Positions 55,524-64,000 of a DNA stretch of 64,000 bases are shown here, in pieces (position 1 is the first letter of the stretch; the number at the start of each line of letters is the position of its first letter). The stretch is taken from the NCBI RefSeq assembly GCF_020172665.1, contig NZ_CP083985.1, positions 2,904,146-2,968,145 of the forward strand, given 5' to 3'. Source of the DNA: [Mycobacterium] zoologicum. Its GTDB lineage: Bacteria; Actinomycetota; Actinomycetes; Mycobacteriales; Mycobacteriaceae. Made by a program: the position numbers and the translations under genes. Under the pieces are notes generated by a model, which was not told where the DNA came from, searched no databases, and was given only the letters and a program-made list of their open reading frames with translations.

Positions 55524-56168
55524 ATGCGTACTACACTCCGACCCCTTGCCCTCGCGGGCGCCACGCTGATCAGCGCCAGTGCCATCGCCGCCACCCCTGT
55601 ACTGGTGGCCCCGGCGAAGGTGCCGATGCCGGCCATCGAGCTCACTGCCGACGTGAGCGACATCCTGGGCAACTTCGACCTGTCCGGGATCCTCAACGGC
55701 CTCACCGACTTCCTGAACACCCTCAACCTGTCCGACATCTTCGACGGACTGCTCGGCAACATCGACTTGTCCGAGATCTTCGGCGAGTTCAGCCAGCTGC
55801 TCGGCAACATCGACTTCTCGGCGATCTTCGACAGCTTCAACGACTTCCTGAGCACCTTCGACTTCACCGGCCTGCTCAACAGCCTCGGCGACTTCCTGGG
55901 CGGCCTGGACCTGTCCGGATTCCTCGACGGACTGGGCGACATGCTGGGTGGCCTGGATCTGACCGGAATCCTCAACGGCCTCACCGACTTCCTGACCAAC
56001 TTCGACATGTCCAACGTCTTCGCCAGCGTCGGCGACTTCCTGACCGACTTCGACGTACCCGGCCTGGTCTCCGACCTGCACCTGACCGCACTGCTGGAAA
56101 GCCTGAACGCGTCCGGCCTGCTCGACGGCTTGATGGGTGGCCTGCTCGGTGGCCTGCTCGACCTGTAG
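55524..56168 (+). CDS. Secreted protein built of 16-residue LGGLDLSG-type repeats
   Basis: 214 aa; ATG 55524 follows GAGGAGG. A signal peptide (about 1-23, ALAGATLISASAIAATPV) is followed by PAIELTA, then about nine units of the form LGGLDLSGxLDGLGDF (residues ~46-185), one shortened to 13. Hydrophobic positions 1, 4, 6, 9, 10, 13 and 16 suggest short amphipathic helices capped by D-x-S/T. The same N-terminal pattern occurs in the protein at 63768. I know of no function. It replaces the genes found between serA1 and ilvC in M. tuberculosis. The strong terminator at 56183 follows. Confidence 0.8.
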   Translation: MRTTLRPLALAGATLISASAIAATPVLVAPAKVPMPAIELTADVSDILGNFDLSGILNGLTDFLNTLNLSDIFDGLLGNIDLSEIFGEFSQLLGNIDFSAIFDSFNDFLSTFDFTGLLNSLGDFLGGLDLSGFLDGLGDMLGGLDLTGILNGLTDFLTNFDMSNVFASVGDFLTDFDVPGLVSDLHLTALLESLNASGLLDGLMGGLLGGLLDL

Positions 56169-56182
56169 TCCTGCCGATACTG

Positions 56183-56224
56183 AAGACGAGTGGCCCCTTC
56201 CCAAAGGAAGGGGCCACTCGTCTT
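56183..56224. terminator. Perfect 19-bp hairpin terminator between the repeat-protein gene and ilvC
   Basis: Arms 56183-56201 and 56206-56224 are fully complementary around a 4-nt CAAA loop; the inner part reads GGCCCCTTCC/GGAAGGGGCC. A TTT follows on the plus side and AA precedes it, so it can act in both directions between these convergent genes. Confidence 0.92.
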
Positions 56225-56251
56225 TCTGCCCGCTGATACCAGCGGCGAACC

Positions 56252-57277
<1,026 letters not shown>

Positions 57278-57299
57278 TTACTATCTCTTCGTTGGGAAA

Positions 57300-57806
57300 C
57301 TATTTGGCCGTACCGATGCCGCGCGGACCGCGCGCCAACGATACGAGACCCGATTGGACGATCTCGCGGATGCCGTAGGGCTCCAGCACCCGTAGCAGCG
57401 CCTCGAACTTGGCCGGGGTGCCGGTGGCCTCGATGATCAACGACTCCGGCGAAACGTCGATCACCCTGGCGCGGAACAGATTCACGGCCTCGACGATCTG
57501 CCCGCGGGTCCCGGCATCAGCGCGGACCTTGATCAGGGCGATCTCGCGGGCCACCGAATTGTCGTCTTCCTGCTCGACGATCTTGATGACGTTGATCAGC
57601 TTGTTGAGCTGCTTGGTGATCTGCTCGAGCGGGGTGTCCTCCACCGAGACGACGATCGTCATCCGGGACATGTTCTTGGTCTCGGTGGCGCCCACGGCCA
57701 GCGACTCGATGTTGAAGCCACGCCGGGAGAACAGTGCCGCAACCCGAGCCAGCACACCGGGTTTGTCTTCGACCAGCACCGACAGCGTATGCGTCTTCCA
57801 AGACAT
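57300..57806 (-). CDS. ilvN: Acetolactate synthase small regulatory subunit
   Basis: 168 aa from ATG 57806 ([20 protein letters not shown]), overlapping the ilvB stop as TGATG. N-terminal ACT domain (PGVLARVAALFSRRGFNIES) followed by the IlvN C-terminal domain (ARVIDVSPESLIIEATG). It activates IlvB and gives valine feedback. It is the Rv3002c position. Confidence 0.97.
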   Translation of the reverse strand: MSWKTHTLSVLVEDKPGVLARVAALFSRRGFNIESLAVGATETKNMSRMTIVVSVEDTPLEQITKQLNKLINVIKIVEQEDDNSVAREIALIKVRADAGTRGQIVEAVNLFRARVIDVSPESLIIEATGTPAKFEALLRVLEPYGIREIVQSGLVSLARGPRGIGTAK

Positions 57807-59656
57807 CAGGCGTGTCCTTCGTTGTCGTTGTCGTCGAACAGCGGCCGAATTCCGCGAGCGGCCTGGATCTCGTCGTTGCTGGTACCTGCGGCCACCATCG
57901 GCCACACCTGCGCGTCGGCGCCGACGATGAAGTCGATCACCACCGGACGGTCGGTGACCGCCCGGGCCGCATTGATCACGTCTTCAACGTCTTCTTCACG
58001 CTCGCAACGCAATCCGACACAGCCCAGCGCCTCGGCCAGCATCACGAAGTCCGGAATGCGGTGCGAGTGGGTGGCCAGGTCGGTCTGCGAATACCGCTCG
58101 CCGTAGAACAGGGTCTGCCATTGGCGCACCATGCCCAGGTTGCCGTTGTTGATCAGCGCCACCTTGATGGGGATTCCCTCGATGGCGCAGGTGGCCAGCT
58201 CCTGGTTGGTCATCTGGAAGCAGCCGTCGCCGTCGATGGCCCACACCTCGGCCTCCGGGCTGCCCATCTTGGCGCCCATCGCCGCCGGAATGGCGAATCC
58301 CATGGTGCCCAGTCCCCCGGAGTTCAGCCAGGTGCGGGGCTTCTCGTAGGAGACGAACTGCGCGGCCCACATCTGGTGCTGGCCCACGCCGGCGACATAG
58401 ATCGCGTCAGGTCCGGCGATGCGGCCCAGCTTCTCGATCACCAACTCCGGCGACAGGCTGCCGTCACTCTGCGGCCCGTAGCTCAGCGGATAGGTCGAGC
58501 GCAGGTCGTCCAGGTAGGCCCACCAGTCGGCGAGGTCCAGGCCGACATCTGCCTTGTCGTGACGCAGGGCGGCGATCAACTCTGTGATGACGGCCTTGAC
58601 GTCGCCGACGATCGGGACGTCGGCGTGCCGGTTCTTGCCGATCTCAGCCGGGTCGATGTCGGCGTGGATCACCTTGGCGTCCGGGGCGAACGAGTCCAGC
58701 TGGCCGGTGACCCGGTCGTCGAACCGGGCGCCCAGGGTGATCAGCAGGTCCGATTTCTGCAGGCCGGCAACGGCCGACACGGCGCCGTGCATGCCGGGCA
58801 TGCCGAGGTGCTGGCGGTGGCTGTCCGGGAAGGCACCACGGGCCATCAGGGTGGTGACCACCGGAATGCCGGTCATCTCTGCCAGCTCACGCAGCTCGGC
58901 GCAGGCGTCGCCGCGGATCACGCCGCCGCCGACGTAGAGCACCGGGCGGCGTGCCGCGGCGATCAGCTTGGCGGCCTCGCGGACCTGCCGATTGTGCGGC
59001 TTGATGGTGGGCTTGTAGCCGGGCAGGTCGAGCCGCGGCGGCCAGGCGAACGTGCACTGGCCCTGCAGCACGTCCTTGGGGATATCGACCAGAACTGCTC
59101 CGGGCCGCCCGCTTGCCGCGATGTGGAATGCCTCGGCCAGCGCCCGCGGGATGTCGTCGCCGTTGCGAACCAGGAAGTTGTGCTTGGTGATCGGCATGGT
59201 GATGCCGGAGATGTCGGCCTCTTGGAAGGCGTCGGTGCCGATCAGCTGGCGACCGACCTGCCCGGTGATCGCGACCACCGGGATGGAGTCCATCTGCGCG
59301 TCGGCCAGCGGGGTGACCAGGTTGGTGGCACCGGGGCCCGAGGTGGCCATGCACACCCCGACCCGGCCGGTGGCGTGCGCGTAGCCACTGGCGGCATGGC
59401 CGGCGCCCTGCTCATGGCGCACCAGCACATGGCGCAGCTTCTTCGAGTCGAACAACGGGTCATAGACCGGCAACACGGCACCGCCGGGGATGCCGAAGAT
59501 GACGTCGACGTCGAGTTCCTCCAGCGACCGGATCACCGACTGGGCGCCGGTCATCTGCTCGGGCGCGACGCGCTTGGCGGGTGACTTGGTTTCCGTCCCG
59601 TTGGCTGACTGCTGCGCTGCCGACCGCTCGGGCGGTCGTGTGGTGGGTGCGCTCAC
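57806..59656 (-). CDS. ilvB: Acetolactate synthase large catalytic subunit
   Basis: 616 aa from GTG 59656 ([13 protein letters not shown]), 4 bp after AAAGAGG. The thiamine-diphosphate enzyme joins pyruvate with pyruvate or 2-oxobutyrate. [29 protein letters not shown] (catalytic Glu), [20 protein letters not shown], and the ThDP motif [20 protein letters not shown] ending in NNGNLGM. The ~50-residue variable lead is normal for mycobacterial IlvB1. It is preceded by a leader peptide and terminator (59697-59804). Confidence 0.97.
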   Translation of the reverse strand: MSAPTTRPPERSAAQQSANGTETKSPAKRVAPEQMTGAQSVIRSLEELDVDVIFGIPGGAVLPVYDPLFDSKKLRHVLVRHEQGAGHAASGYAHATGRVGVCMATSGPGATNLVTPLADAQMDSIPVVAITGQVGRQLIGTDAFQEADISGITMPITKHNFLVRNGDDIPRALAEAFHIAASGRPGAVLVDIPKDVLQGQCTFAWPPRLDLPGYKPTIKPHNRQVREAAKLIAAARRPVLYVGGGVIRGDACAELRELAEMTGIPVVTTLMARGAFPDSHRQHLGMPGMHGAVSAVAGLQKSDLLITLGARFDDRVTGQLDSFAPDAKVIHADIDPAEIGKNRHADVPIVGDVKAVITELIAALRHDKADVGLDLADWWAYLDDLRSTYPLSYGPQSDGSLSPELVIEKLGRIAGPDAIYVAGVGQHQMWAAQFVSYEKPRTWLNSGGLGTMGFAIPAAMGAKMGSPEAEVWAIDGDGCFQMTNQELATCAIEGIPIKVALINNGNLGMVRQWQTLFYGERYSQTDLATHSHRIPDFVMLAEALGCVGLRCEREEDVEDVINAARAVTDRPVVIDFIVGADAQVWPMVAAGTSNDEIQAARGIRPLFDDNDNEGHA

Positions 59657-59696
59657 GATTTCCTCTTTGTCTCTGGTGCTCTGGACTGGTGGCAAC

Positions 59697-59773
59697 AAAA
59701 AACCCCCGCCAGCTCAGCTGCTGCACGAGGGTTGCGCGTTGGTGGTTGAAAGCTCAGGCAACAACCAACGCGC
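59697..59773 (-). promoter_or_regulatory. ilvB transcription attenuator (pause hairpin plus T-rich terminator)
   Basis: Read on the minus strand: hairpin arms GCGCGTTGG (59773-59765) and CCAACGCGC (59742-59734), the first overlapping the Ala/Leu/Val codons of the leader peptide. Then a GC-rich hairpin between 59733 and 59701 (AACCCTCG paired with CGGGGGTT, one mismatch) ends in six T residues (59702-59697). This is the arrangement of ribosome-mediated attenuation: ribosome stalling on Leu/Val codons would disturb the first hairpin and change termination before ilvB. The antiterminator pairing was not modelled. Confidence 0.85.
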
Positions 59774-59804
59774 AGGGGGCTACTACGAGCATGCCGTTGT
59801 CCAT
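59754..59804 (-). CDS. ilvB leader peptide (attenuation control)
   Basis: 16 codons: MDNGMLVVAPCALVVA then TGA, on the minus strand, 97 bp before ilvB. Six of the 16 residues are Leu or Val, in two L-V-V runs. The second run sits inside the first attenuator hairpin. Such peptides sense branched-chain aminoacyl-tRNA and are known before ilvBNC in actinobacteria. A shorter start at 59792 (MLVVAPC) would keep both runs. Confidence 0.85.
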   Translation of the reverse strand: MDNGMLVVAPCALVVA

Positions 59805-59849
59805 AGCCGATGACGGTAGTCGCTGCACCGACCGGCAGTCAAACCCTGG

Positions 59850-60704
59850 TCAGTGCAGATGATCGACCAGGGCGCCCTGCTCGCCGAAGAGCTCCGCCTC
59901 CCAGTGCTCCAGCAGCGCCGCGTTGTCCTGGTCATCGGGATGGAAACCCGGCCGCAGGTACTCGCCCAGCCGGCGGAAGACCGCGCGGGTCAGGAACGGC
60001 GAATGCCGCAGGGCGGCAAAACTGCGGACGAGCCGTACCGGGTGATAGGAGGCCCGGTCGGCGAAGAGCGAGATGATGGTGTTCACCACGACGGCGAGCG
60101 GGAAAGTGAACCGGATGATCCGCATCGTGCGGATGCGCCGGGTCTCGTCACCGCCGACGGCGCGATAGACGTCGAATGCCACCGAACGGTGCTCGGACTC
60201 CTCAATGGCGTGCCACAGCAGCATGGACCGCACTTCGGTGGTGCCGAGCAGGGCCTGGGCCCGCTCGTCGGACAGCAGCGTCTCGGCGAATACGGCGGTG
60301 AAGTGTTCGAGCGCCGCAGTGATGGCCAGGCAGGTCAGCGGCGAGAACCGGCGTTCGACGGCGGCCTGCCGGCGGGCCACCAGCCGGTCGATCCTGCGGG
60401 TCGGGTAACCCATCTCGTGCAGCCGCTCGTTGAGCGCACGGTGCTCGCGGCCGTGGGTCATCTCCTGGCCGATGAATCCTTTGACCTGATCTTTGAGATC
60501 GGGGTCGGTGATCTGATCGGCGTAGCGGCGCACCGAACGAATGAAGAAGTCCTCACCCTCGGGGAACACCGCCGACAGGTGCGCGATCATGTGGCTCATC
60601 ACCAGGTCGCCGGCGACGAAGTGGCGGTCCAGGGCCGCCACCGGGTAGCTGAACCGGATGCGGCGCGGCTGTACCGCCGGGTGGTGGTTCTCGTTGGCGG
60701 TCAT
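59850..60704 (-). CDS. Predicted metal-dependent hydrolase (PF10118-type)
   Basis: 284 aa. Ferritin-like helical family with metal-binding E/H pairs: FIGQEMTHGREHRALNERL, TAALEHFTAVFAETLL and WHAIEESEHRSVAFDVY. A hydrophobic stretch at about 195-215 (FPLAVVVNTIISLF) may be membrane-associated. It overlaps the TetR gene by 4 bp (ATGA), so it is probably that regulator's target. Members are often linked to lipid or steroid stress in mycobacteria, but the reaction is unknown. Confidence 0.82.
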   Translation of the reverse strand: MTANENHHPAVQPRRIRFSYPVAALDRHFVAGDLVMSHMIAHLSAVFPEGEDFFIRSVRRYADQITDPDLKDQVKGFIGQEMTHGREHRALNERLHEMGYPTRRIDRLVARRQAAVERRFSPLTCLAITAALEHFTAVFAETLLSDERAQALLGTTEVRSMLLWHAIEESEHRSVAFDVYRAVGGDETRRIRTMRIIRFTFPLAVVVNTIISLFADRASYHPVRLVRSFAALRHSPFLTRAVFRRLGEYLRPGFHPDDQDNAALLEHWEAELFGEQGALVDHLH

Positions 60705-61360
60705 GACTCCCTCTCGGGTGGTGGGTCTGTAGGGCCGGTCACCAGTGGCCGAACCAGCATTTTGAAAGTGTTGAGAACGTCGTTGGTGGCCACCGGTTCA
60801 TGGCCCTCTATCGACCGCGACATCGCAAGGCCGTTCATCAACACGAAAGCCATCTGCAGGCCGATGCGCGACCGTGGGGCGGCGACACCAGCGGGGTCGG
60901 CCGGGCCGAGCAGTTGGTCGTAGACGCGCTCGCAGGCTTCCGCGAACTGCCGATCGGTTTCGATGACCGCCGGCGCCAGGTCCGGGTCGGTGCGCGCCGC
61001 CACCCACAGTTCGTGTGTCGCGGTGAAGGTCGGACCGGAGAACATCGACCACAGCAGGTCGAAGGCCTCGTCAAGCTTGTCGGCGGCGGGATCGAGTCCT
61101 GCCATCAACACCTCGAACTCCTCGATGCGCCGGTTCAGCGAGAACTCGATGGCCGCGGTCAGCAGGCCGATCTTCGAAGGGAAGTGACCTTGCAGCGCCC
61201 CCACCGAGACCCCGGCGCGGCGGGCCACCTCGGTGGTCGTCGTGCCCTTGAATCCGACCTCTACCAGGGCGTCGAGGGTGGCGTCCAGCAGCGCACGCCG
61301 GGTCTCGGCAGTGCGCTCCGCCTGGGTGCGGCGGGGCTTGGTGGGTTGGGTGGGCGTCAC
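60701..61360 (-). CDS. TetR/AcrR family transcriptional regulator
   Basis: 219 aa from GTG 61360 (VTPTQPTKPRRTQAER); GTG 61378 is also possible. Helix-turn-helix: AETRRALLDATLDALVEVGF, TTTEVARRAGVSVGALQGHF. It is co-transcribed with the metal-dependent hydrolase. An AT-rich inverted repeat directly upstream (61383-61403) may be its operator. In M. tuberculosis cfp6 occupies this interval between ilvB1 and the DoxX gene; I see no cfp6 here. Confidence 0.88.
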   Translation of the reverse strand: MTPTQPTKPRRTQAERTAETRRALLDATLDALVEVGFKGTTTTEVARRAGVSVGALQGHFPSKIGLLTAAIEFSLNRRIEEFEVLMAGLDPAADKLDEAFDLLWSMFSGPTFTATHELWVAARTDPDLAPAVIETDRQFAEACERVYDQLLGPADPAGVAAPRSRIGLQMAFVLMNGLAMSRSIEGHEPVATNDVLNTFKMLVRPLVTGPTDPPPERES

Positions 61361-61382
61361 CCGCTCATCATTACGCACTAAA

Positions 61383-61403
61383 AATAAGTAGTCAATATTT
61401 ATT
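61383..61403. promoter_or_regulatory. AT-rich inverted repeat upstream of the TetR gene
   Basis: AATAAGTA (61383-61390) and TATTTATT (61396-61403) form 8-bp arms with one mismatch around GTCAA. The site lies just upstream of the TetR start, where an autoregulatory operator or the -10 region is expected. It stands out in a GC-rich background. Confidence 0.5.
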
Positions 61404-61431
61404 CTTTGTGCGGACCCCGCCGCCGTGTAGA

Positions 61432-62232
61432 TCAGCCCAGCGGGTTCGCCCCGTTGAGGAACACCCACATCGCCACGCCGCCGGCGATGCCGAGGAGCAG
61501 AGCCGCGACCGATCCGATGAACGGCCGCCGAGCCCAGCCACGGTCGCCGTCCAGCCCGTACCGGCCCGGACCGACCAGCACGATCGCCACCGCGACGACG
61601 ATCAGCATGAGGTGGAACTCGTGGCCCTCGGGAAGAAACACCGCAAAGCGGCCCTGCTCGTGCGAGACACCGGCCAGCACGCCGTTGATCAGGTAGGCCA
61701 GTGCGCCGGCGGCGGCCAACGGGGTGAACAACCCGAGCACCAGCAGCAGGCCGGCGGCGATCTGACCCCCGCCCGCGGCGTAGGTGAGGATGTCGGCGTG
61801 CTGGTAGCCGGCGGCCGAGATCGAGTCCTGGAACCCGTTCAGGCCCGCACCGCCCCACCAGCCGAACAGCTGGCGCAGCCCGTGCGCCACCAGCAGGATG
61901 CCCAGACCCAACCGCAGGATCAGCAGGCCCAGGTCCTGGGTGCCGCGACGGTCCACCGCACGAAACGGCTCGTCGGCGTCGACAGCCCCGGCCAGCCGTC
62001 CGCCGGCGGGCTGCGGCTCGGCATACGGCAACGGGTGGTAATCGCCGCCGATGCCGCGGGCACCGGTGGGGTCGTAGGGCGGAATGGCTGCGGTCTCGAA
62101 ATCACCGGTATAGGTCGGTGATGGCATGTCGTCCTCCGGATCTACCAGACGTGCCGATTTGGGACGCCTTTTGCCTGCGTCGGCAGTCTCATCCGGCTTG
62201 CGCCAGCGTGAGCCCTCACCTTGACTGGTCAC
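61432..62232 (-). CDS. DoxX family membrane protein
   Basis: 266 aa from GTG 62232; an ATG at 62127 with an excellent GGAGG site is a serious alternative (231 aa). A ~100-residue hydrophilic, Pro/Asp-rich N-terminal part precedes four membrane helices (LGLLILRLGLGILLVAHGLRQLFGWWGG; IAAGLLLVLGLFTPLAAAGALAYL; LMLIVVAVAIVLVG; FIGSVAALLLGIAGGVAM). It corresponds to Rv3005c, whose product forms a redox complex with SodA and SseA in M. tuberculosis (family knowledge). Confidence 0.88.
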   Translation of the reverse strand: MTSQGEGSRWRKPDETADAGKRRPKSARLVDPEDDMPSPTYTGDFETAAIPPYDPTGARGIGGDYHPLPYAEPQPAGGRLAGAVDADEPFRAVDRRGTQDLGLLILRLGLGILLVAHGLRQLFGWWGGAGLNGFQDSISAAGYQHADILTYAAGGGQIAAGLLLVLGLFTPLAAAGALAYLINGVLAGVSHEQGRFAVFLPEGHEFHLMLIVVAVAIVLVGPGRYGLDGDRGWARRPFIGSVAALLLGIAGGVAMWVFLNGANPLG

Positions 62233-62390
62233 CCAGCCAGGGTAAGGGCAACCCGGATCGGATTGGGGATTTGAACGGCTTCGTTAGCGAATCGAATCCG
62301 GCCCGGTACAGCCCGGACAACGCCGCGGGAGTCTTCGCCCGGAGCGGACTTCCTGGCGAGAACGGACCGGGGGTCCGTAACCTGACGGGC

Positions 62391-63512
62391 ATGCGTATGC
62401 GCGGGGCGGTTCAGCGGATGCCAGTTGTCCTGTGCACGGCACTCCTGACGCTGACCGGCTGCGCGCATTTCGACGACGCACAGTCGCAGCCGTTCACCAC
62501 CGTGCCCCGCCGCGGGATGGCGCCAGCCACCACGCCCCCGCCTCCCCCACCGCTGCCGGCGAATCCGTTCCCCAAGCAATGCCCGGCACCCGGGGTGATG
62601 CAGGGCTGCCTGGAGAGCACCAGCGGCCTGATCATGCACGCCGACAGCAAATCCGCCCTGGTCGCCGAGCGGACCACCGGTGCGGTCAAAGAGGTCTCGC
62701 TGAGCGCCGAGCCCAAGGTGAAGACGGTCATCGGCGTCGATCCGGCCGGCGACGGCGGGCTGATGGACATCGTGCTGTCCCCCACCTACGCGCAGGACCG
62801 GCTGATGTACGCCTACATCAGCACCCCGACCGACAACCGGGTGGTTCGGGTCGCCGACGGCGACGTCCCCAAAGACATCCTGACCGGAATCCCCAAGGGG
62901 GCGACCGGCAACACCGGCGCGCTGATCTTCACCAGCCCCACCACGCTGGTGGTGCAGACCGGTGACGCGGGCAACCCGGCGGCGGCAGCCGATCCCGGAT
63001 CCACAGCAGGCAAGGTGCTGCGCATCGAGCAGCCGACCACGGTCGGACAGGCCGCCCCCACCACCGCGCTGAGCGGGCTGGGCGCCGGCGGCGGGATGTG
63101 CGTCGACCACGTCGACGGTTCGCTCTACGTCACCGACCGCAGCCCCGGCGGCGACCGCCTGCAGCGCATCACCAAGGACTCCCAGGTCTCGACCGTGTGG
63201 ACCTGGCCGGACAAGCCCGGTGTGGCCGGCTGCGCCGCGATGGACGGGATCGTGCTGGTCAACCTGGTCAACACCAAGCAGACCGTGGCGGTCCGGTTGG
63301 CCGCCGGCACCGGTTCGGTCAGCAGCGAGCCCGAGGTCATGCGCCAGGACACCCACGGCCACGTCTGGGCGGTGAAGATGTCTCCCGACGGCAACGTCTG
63401 GGGCGCGACGGTGAACAAGACCGCCGGCGATGCCGAGAAGCTCGACGACGTTGTGTTCCCGCTGTTCCCGTCCGGCGGCGGCTTCCCGCGGGCCAACGAC
63501 GACAAGGACTGA
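62391..63512 (+). CDS. lppZ: Lipoprotein LppZ, beta-propeller (PQQ/glucose-dehydrogenase-like)
   Basis: 373 aa from ATG 62391. A lipoprotein signal ends L-T-G-C24; next a Pro-rich linker (ATTPPPPPPLPANPFP), then a propeller-like domain with CPAPGVMQGCLESTSGLIM, DGGLMDIVLSPTYAQDRLM, DRLQRITKDSQVSTVWTWPD and SPDGNVWGATVNKTAGDAEK. It closely matches Rv3006 (LppZ). It is surface-exposed; the enzymatic substrate, if any, is unknown. It is divergent from DoxX. Confidence 0.94.
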   Translation: MRMRGAVQRMPVVLCTALLTLTGCAHFDDAQSQPFTTVPRRGMAPATTPPPPPPLPANPFPKQCPAPGVMQGCLESTSGLIMHADSKSALVAERTTGAVKEVSLSAEPKVKTVIGVDPAGDGGLMDIVLSPTYAQDRLMYAYISTPTDNRVVRVADGDVPKDILTGIPKGATGNTGALIFTSPTTLVVQTGDAGNPAAAADPGSTAGKVLRIEQPTTVGQAAPTTALSGLGAGGGMCVDHVDGSLYVTDRSPGGDRLQRITKDSQVSTVWTWPDKPGVAGCAAMDGIVLVNLVNTKQTVAVRLAAGTGSVSSEPEVMRQDTHGHVWAVKMSPDGNVWGATVNKTAGDAEKLDDVVFPLFPSGGGFPRANDDKD

Positions 63513-63767
63513 TCGAGCGGGACCGGCTGCCAGCCAGCTGGACCCCGGTCCACCAGATCACCCCGACGCTCCACCGTAACTCCACTTATCTCTGAGACTT
63601 TCCTGTCAATTTCTTAACGGTCCGTAGCGCGAAGTCGTCGCAAAGTTCGGAAAAAGCCATCTCGACCTCGTCTTATTGCTATAGAGCTATTTGTGGATTC
63701 ACAACTTACTTTCACGTAGCATTCCATCCGCCGTGTCAACCGTCACGCGCTAGTAACAAGGAGACCC

Positions 63768-64000
63768 ATGCAACACCTCGCCCCCGCCCCCTGGGTTGCC
63801 GCCGGAATCGCGCTCATCGGCGCCGGCGCCATCGCCGCCACTCCGGTCGCCGCGCTGCCCACCCGGCTTGACTCGCCCGCGGTCGCACTGACCGCCGGTA
63901 TCGATGTCTTCGGAGCCTGGCAGGACGTGTTCGACACCGCCAAGGCAAACATCACCACGCTGTCGGACAACGCTTCGCTCGTCGCCGGGCAGCAACTGAT
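63768..64000 (+). CDS. Secreted protein, N-terminal part (related to the 55524 repeat protein)
   Basis: The gene runs off the window after ~77 codons. ATG 63768 follows AAGGAGA. The signal peptide is AAGIALIGAGAIAATPVAAL, then PAVALTAGIDVFGAWQDVFD. The pattern of hydrophobic stretch, AIAATPV, then P-A-x-x-L-T-A matches the protein at 55524, so both belong to one exported family. The 255 bp upstream is relatively AT-rich and holds no gene that I can see; it likely contains the promoter. Confidence 0.75.
   Translation, partial: MQHLAPAPWVAAGIALIGAGAIAATPVAALPTRLDSPAVALTAGIDVFGAWQDVFDTAKANITTLSDNASLVAGQQL

Noticed and set aside
55524..56168. PE/PGRS family membership of the repeat protein
   Set aside because: It lacks the PE N-terminal helical domain and Gly-Gly-Ala/Asn repeats; it has a classical signal peptide and a different repeat.

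Overview
The window is a GC-rich actinobacterial chromosome segment. Gene order and protein sequence place it in the Mycobacteriaceae, most likely an environmental or opportunistic Mycobacterium/Mycolicibacterium; I cannot name the species. The conserved backbone follows the M. tuberculosis order from ftsY-smc (Rv2921c-Rv2922c) to lppZ (Rv3006), with many 1-8 bp start/stop overlaps inside operons. Rv numbers are cited from memory of that genome. No stretch longer than 300 bp lacks a gene.

Layout. 1-9.4 kb: cell-cycle and RNA/DNA maintenance genes, mostly on the minus strand (ftsY partial, smc, acyP, osmC-like, fpg, rnc, yceD-like, sepIVA), interrupted by plus-strand accessory genes (Uma2 nuclease, PIG-L deacetylase). 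9.5-15.1 kb: purU lies directly beside sepIVA, where M. tuberculosis carries the large PDIM/PGL lipid locus. Next comes an accessory block: a GXWXG protein, two DUF1989 proteins, a urea/guanidine-carboxylase carboxyltransferase core without biotin carboxylase or biotin carrier, and a divergent TetR. 15-29 kb: coaD, rsmD (apparent CTG start), pyruvate carboxylase, VKOR-DsbA pair, lipN, two aldo-keto reductases, a GNAT, an HNH nuclease, recG, DAK2 protein. 29-38.6 kb: rpmB, ung, thiL, DUF3515, ddlA, gpsA, fbiD, ppk1, mutT1, hupB. 38.8-46.7 kb: leuDC with a divergent IclR regulator, a flavin/deazaflavin-type oxidase, a three-gene type VII-secretion-like cassette of lower GC, two tRNA genes, gltX and an FAH hydrolase. 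46.8-52.6 kb: ectABCD framed by two paralogous MFS transporters. 52.7-62.2 kb: leuB-serA, ilvBNC behind a leader-peptide attenuator, a secreted 16-residue-repeat protein, a TetR/metal-hydrolase pair, DoxX. 62.4-64 kb: lppZ and the start of a second secreted protein related to the repeat protein.

How the genes work together. Branched-chain amino acid and serine synthesis (leuCD, leuB, serA, ilvBNC) is concentrated here, with two visible control points: a palindrome between leuC and its IclR neighbour, and a Leu/Val-rich leader peptide with a terminator before ilvB. The ectABCD block makes ectoine and hydroxyectoine from aspartate semialdehyde-derived diaminobutyrate. The VKOR-DsbA pair supports exported disulfide formation.

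Most unusual content: (1) the 42.26-43.95 kb cassette, an EspC-like partner with a YxxxD signal, a WXG-motif protein with an unrecognised C-terminal domain, and a small membrane protein, next to the 3' end of tRNA-Glu; (2) two families of short dispersed repeats, one a 38-bp sequence in three copies (one read through inside a GNAT gene), the other four inverted-repeat-bounded elements of 55-66 bp, three of them directly preceded by short tandem repeats; (3) divergent genes whose start codons share one CATG; (4) the carboxylase core without its biotin parts.
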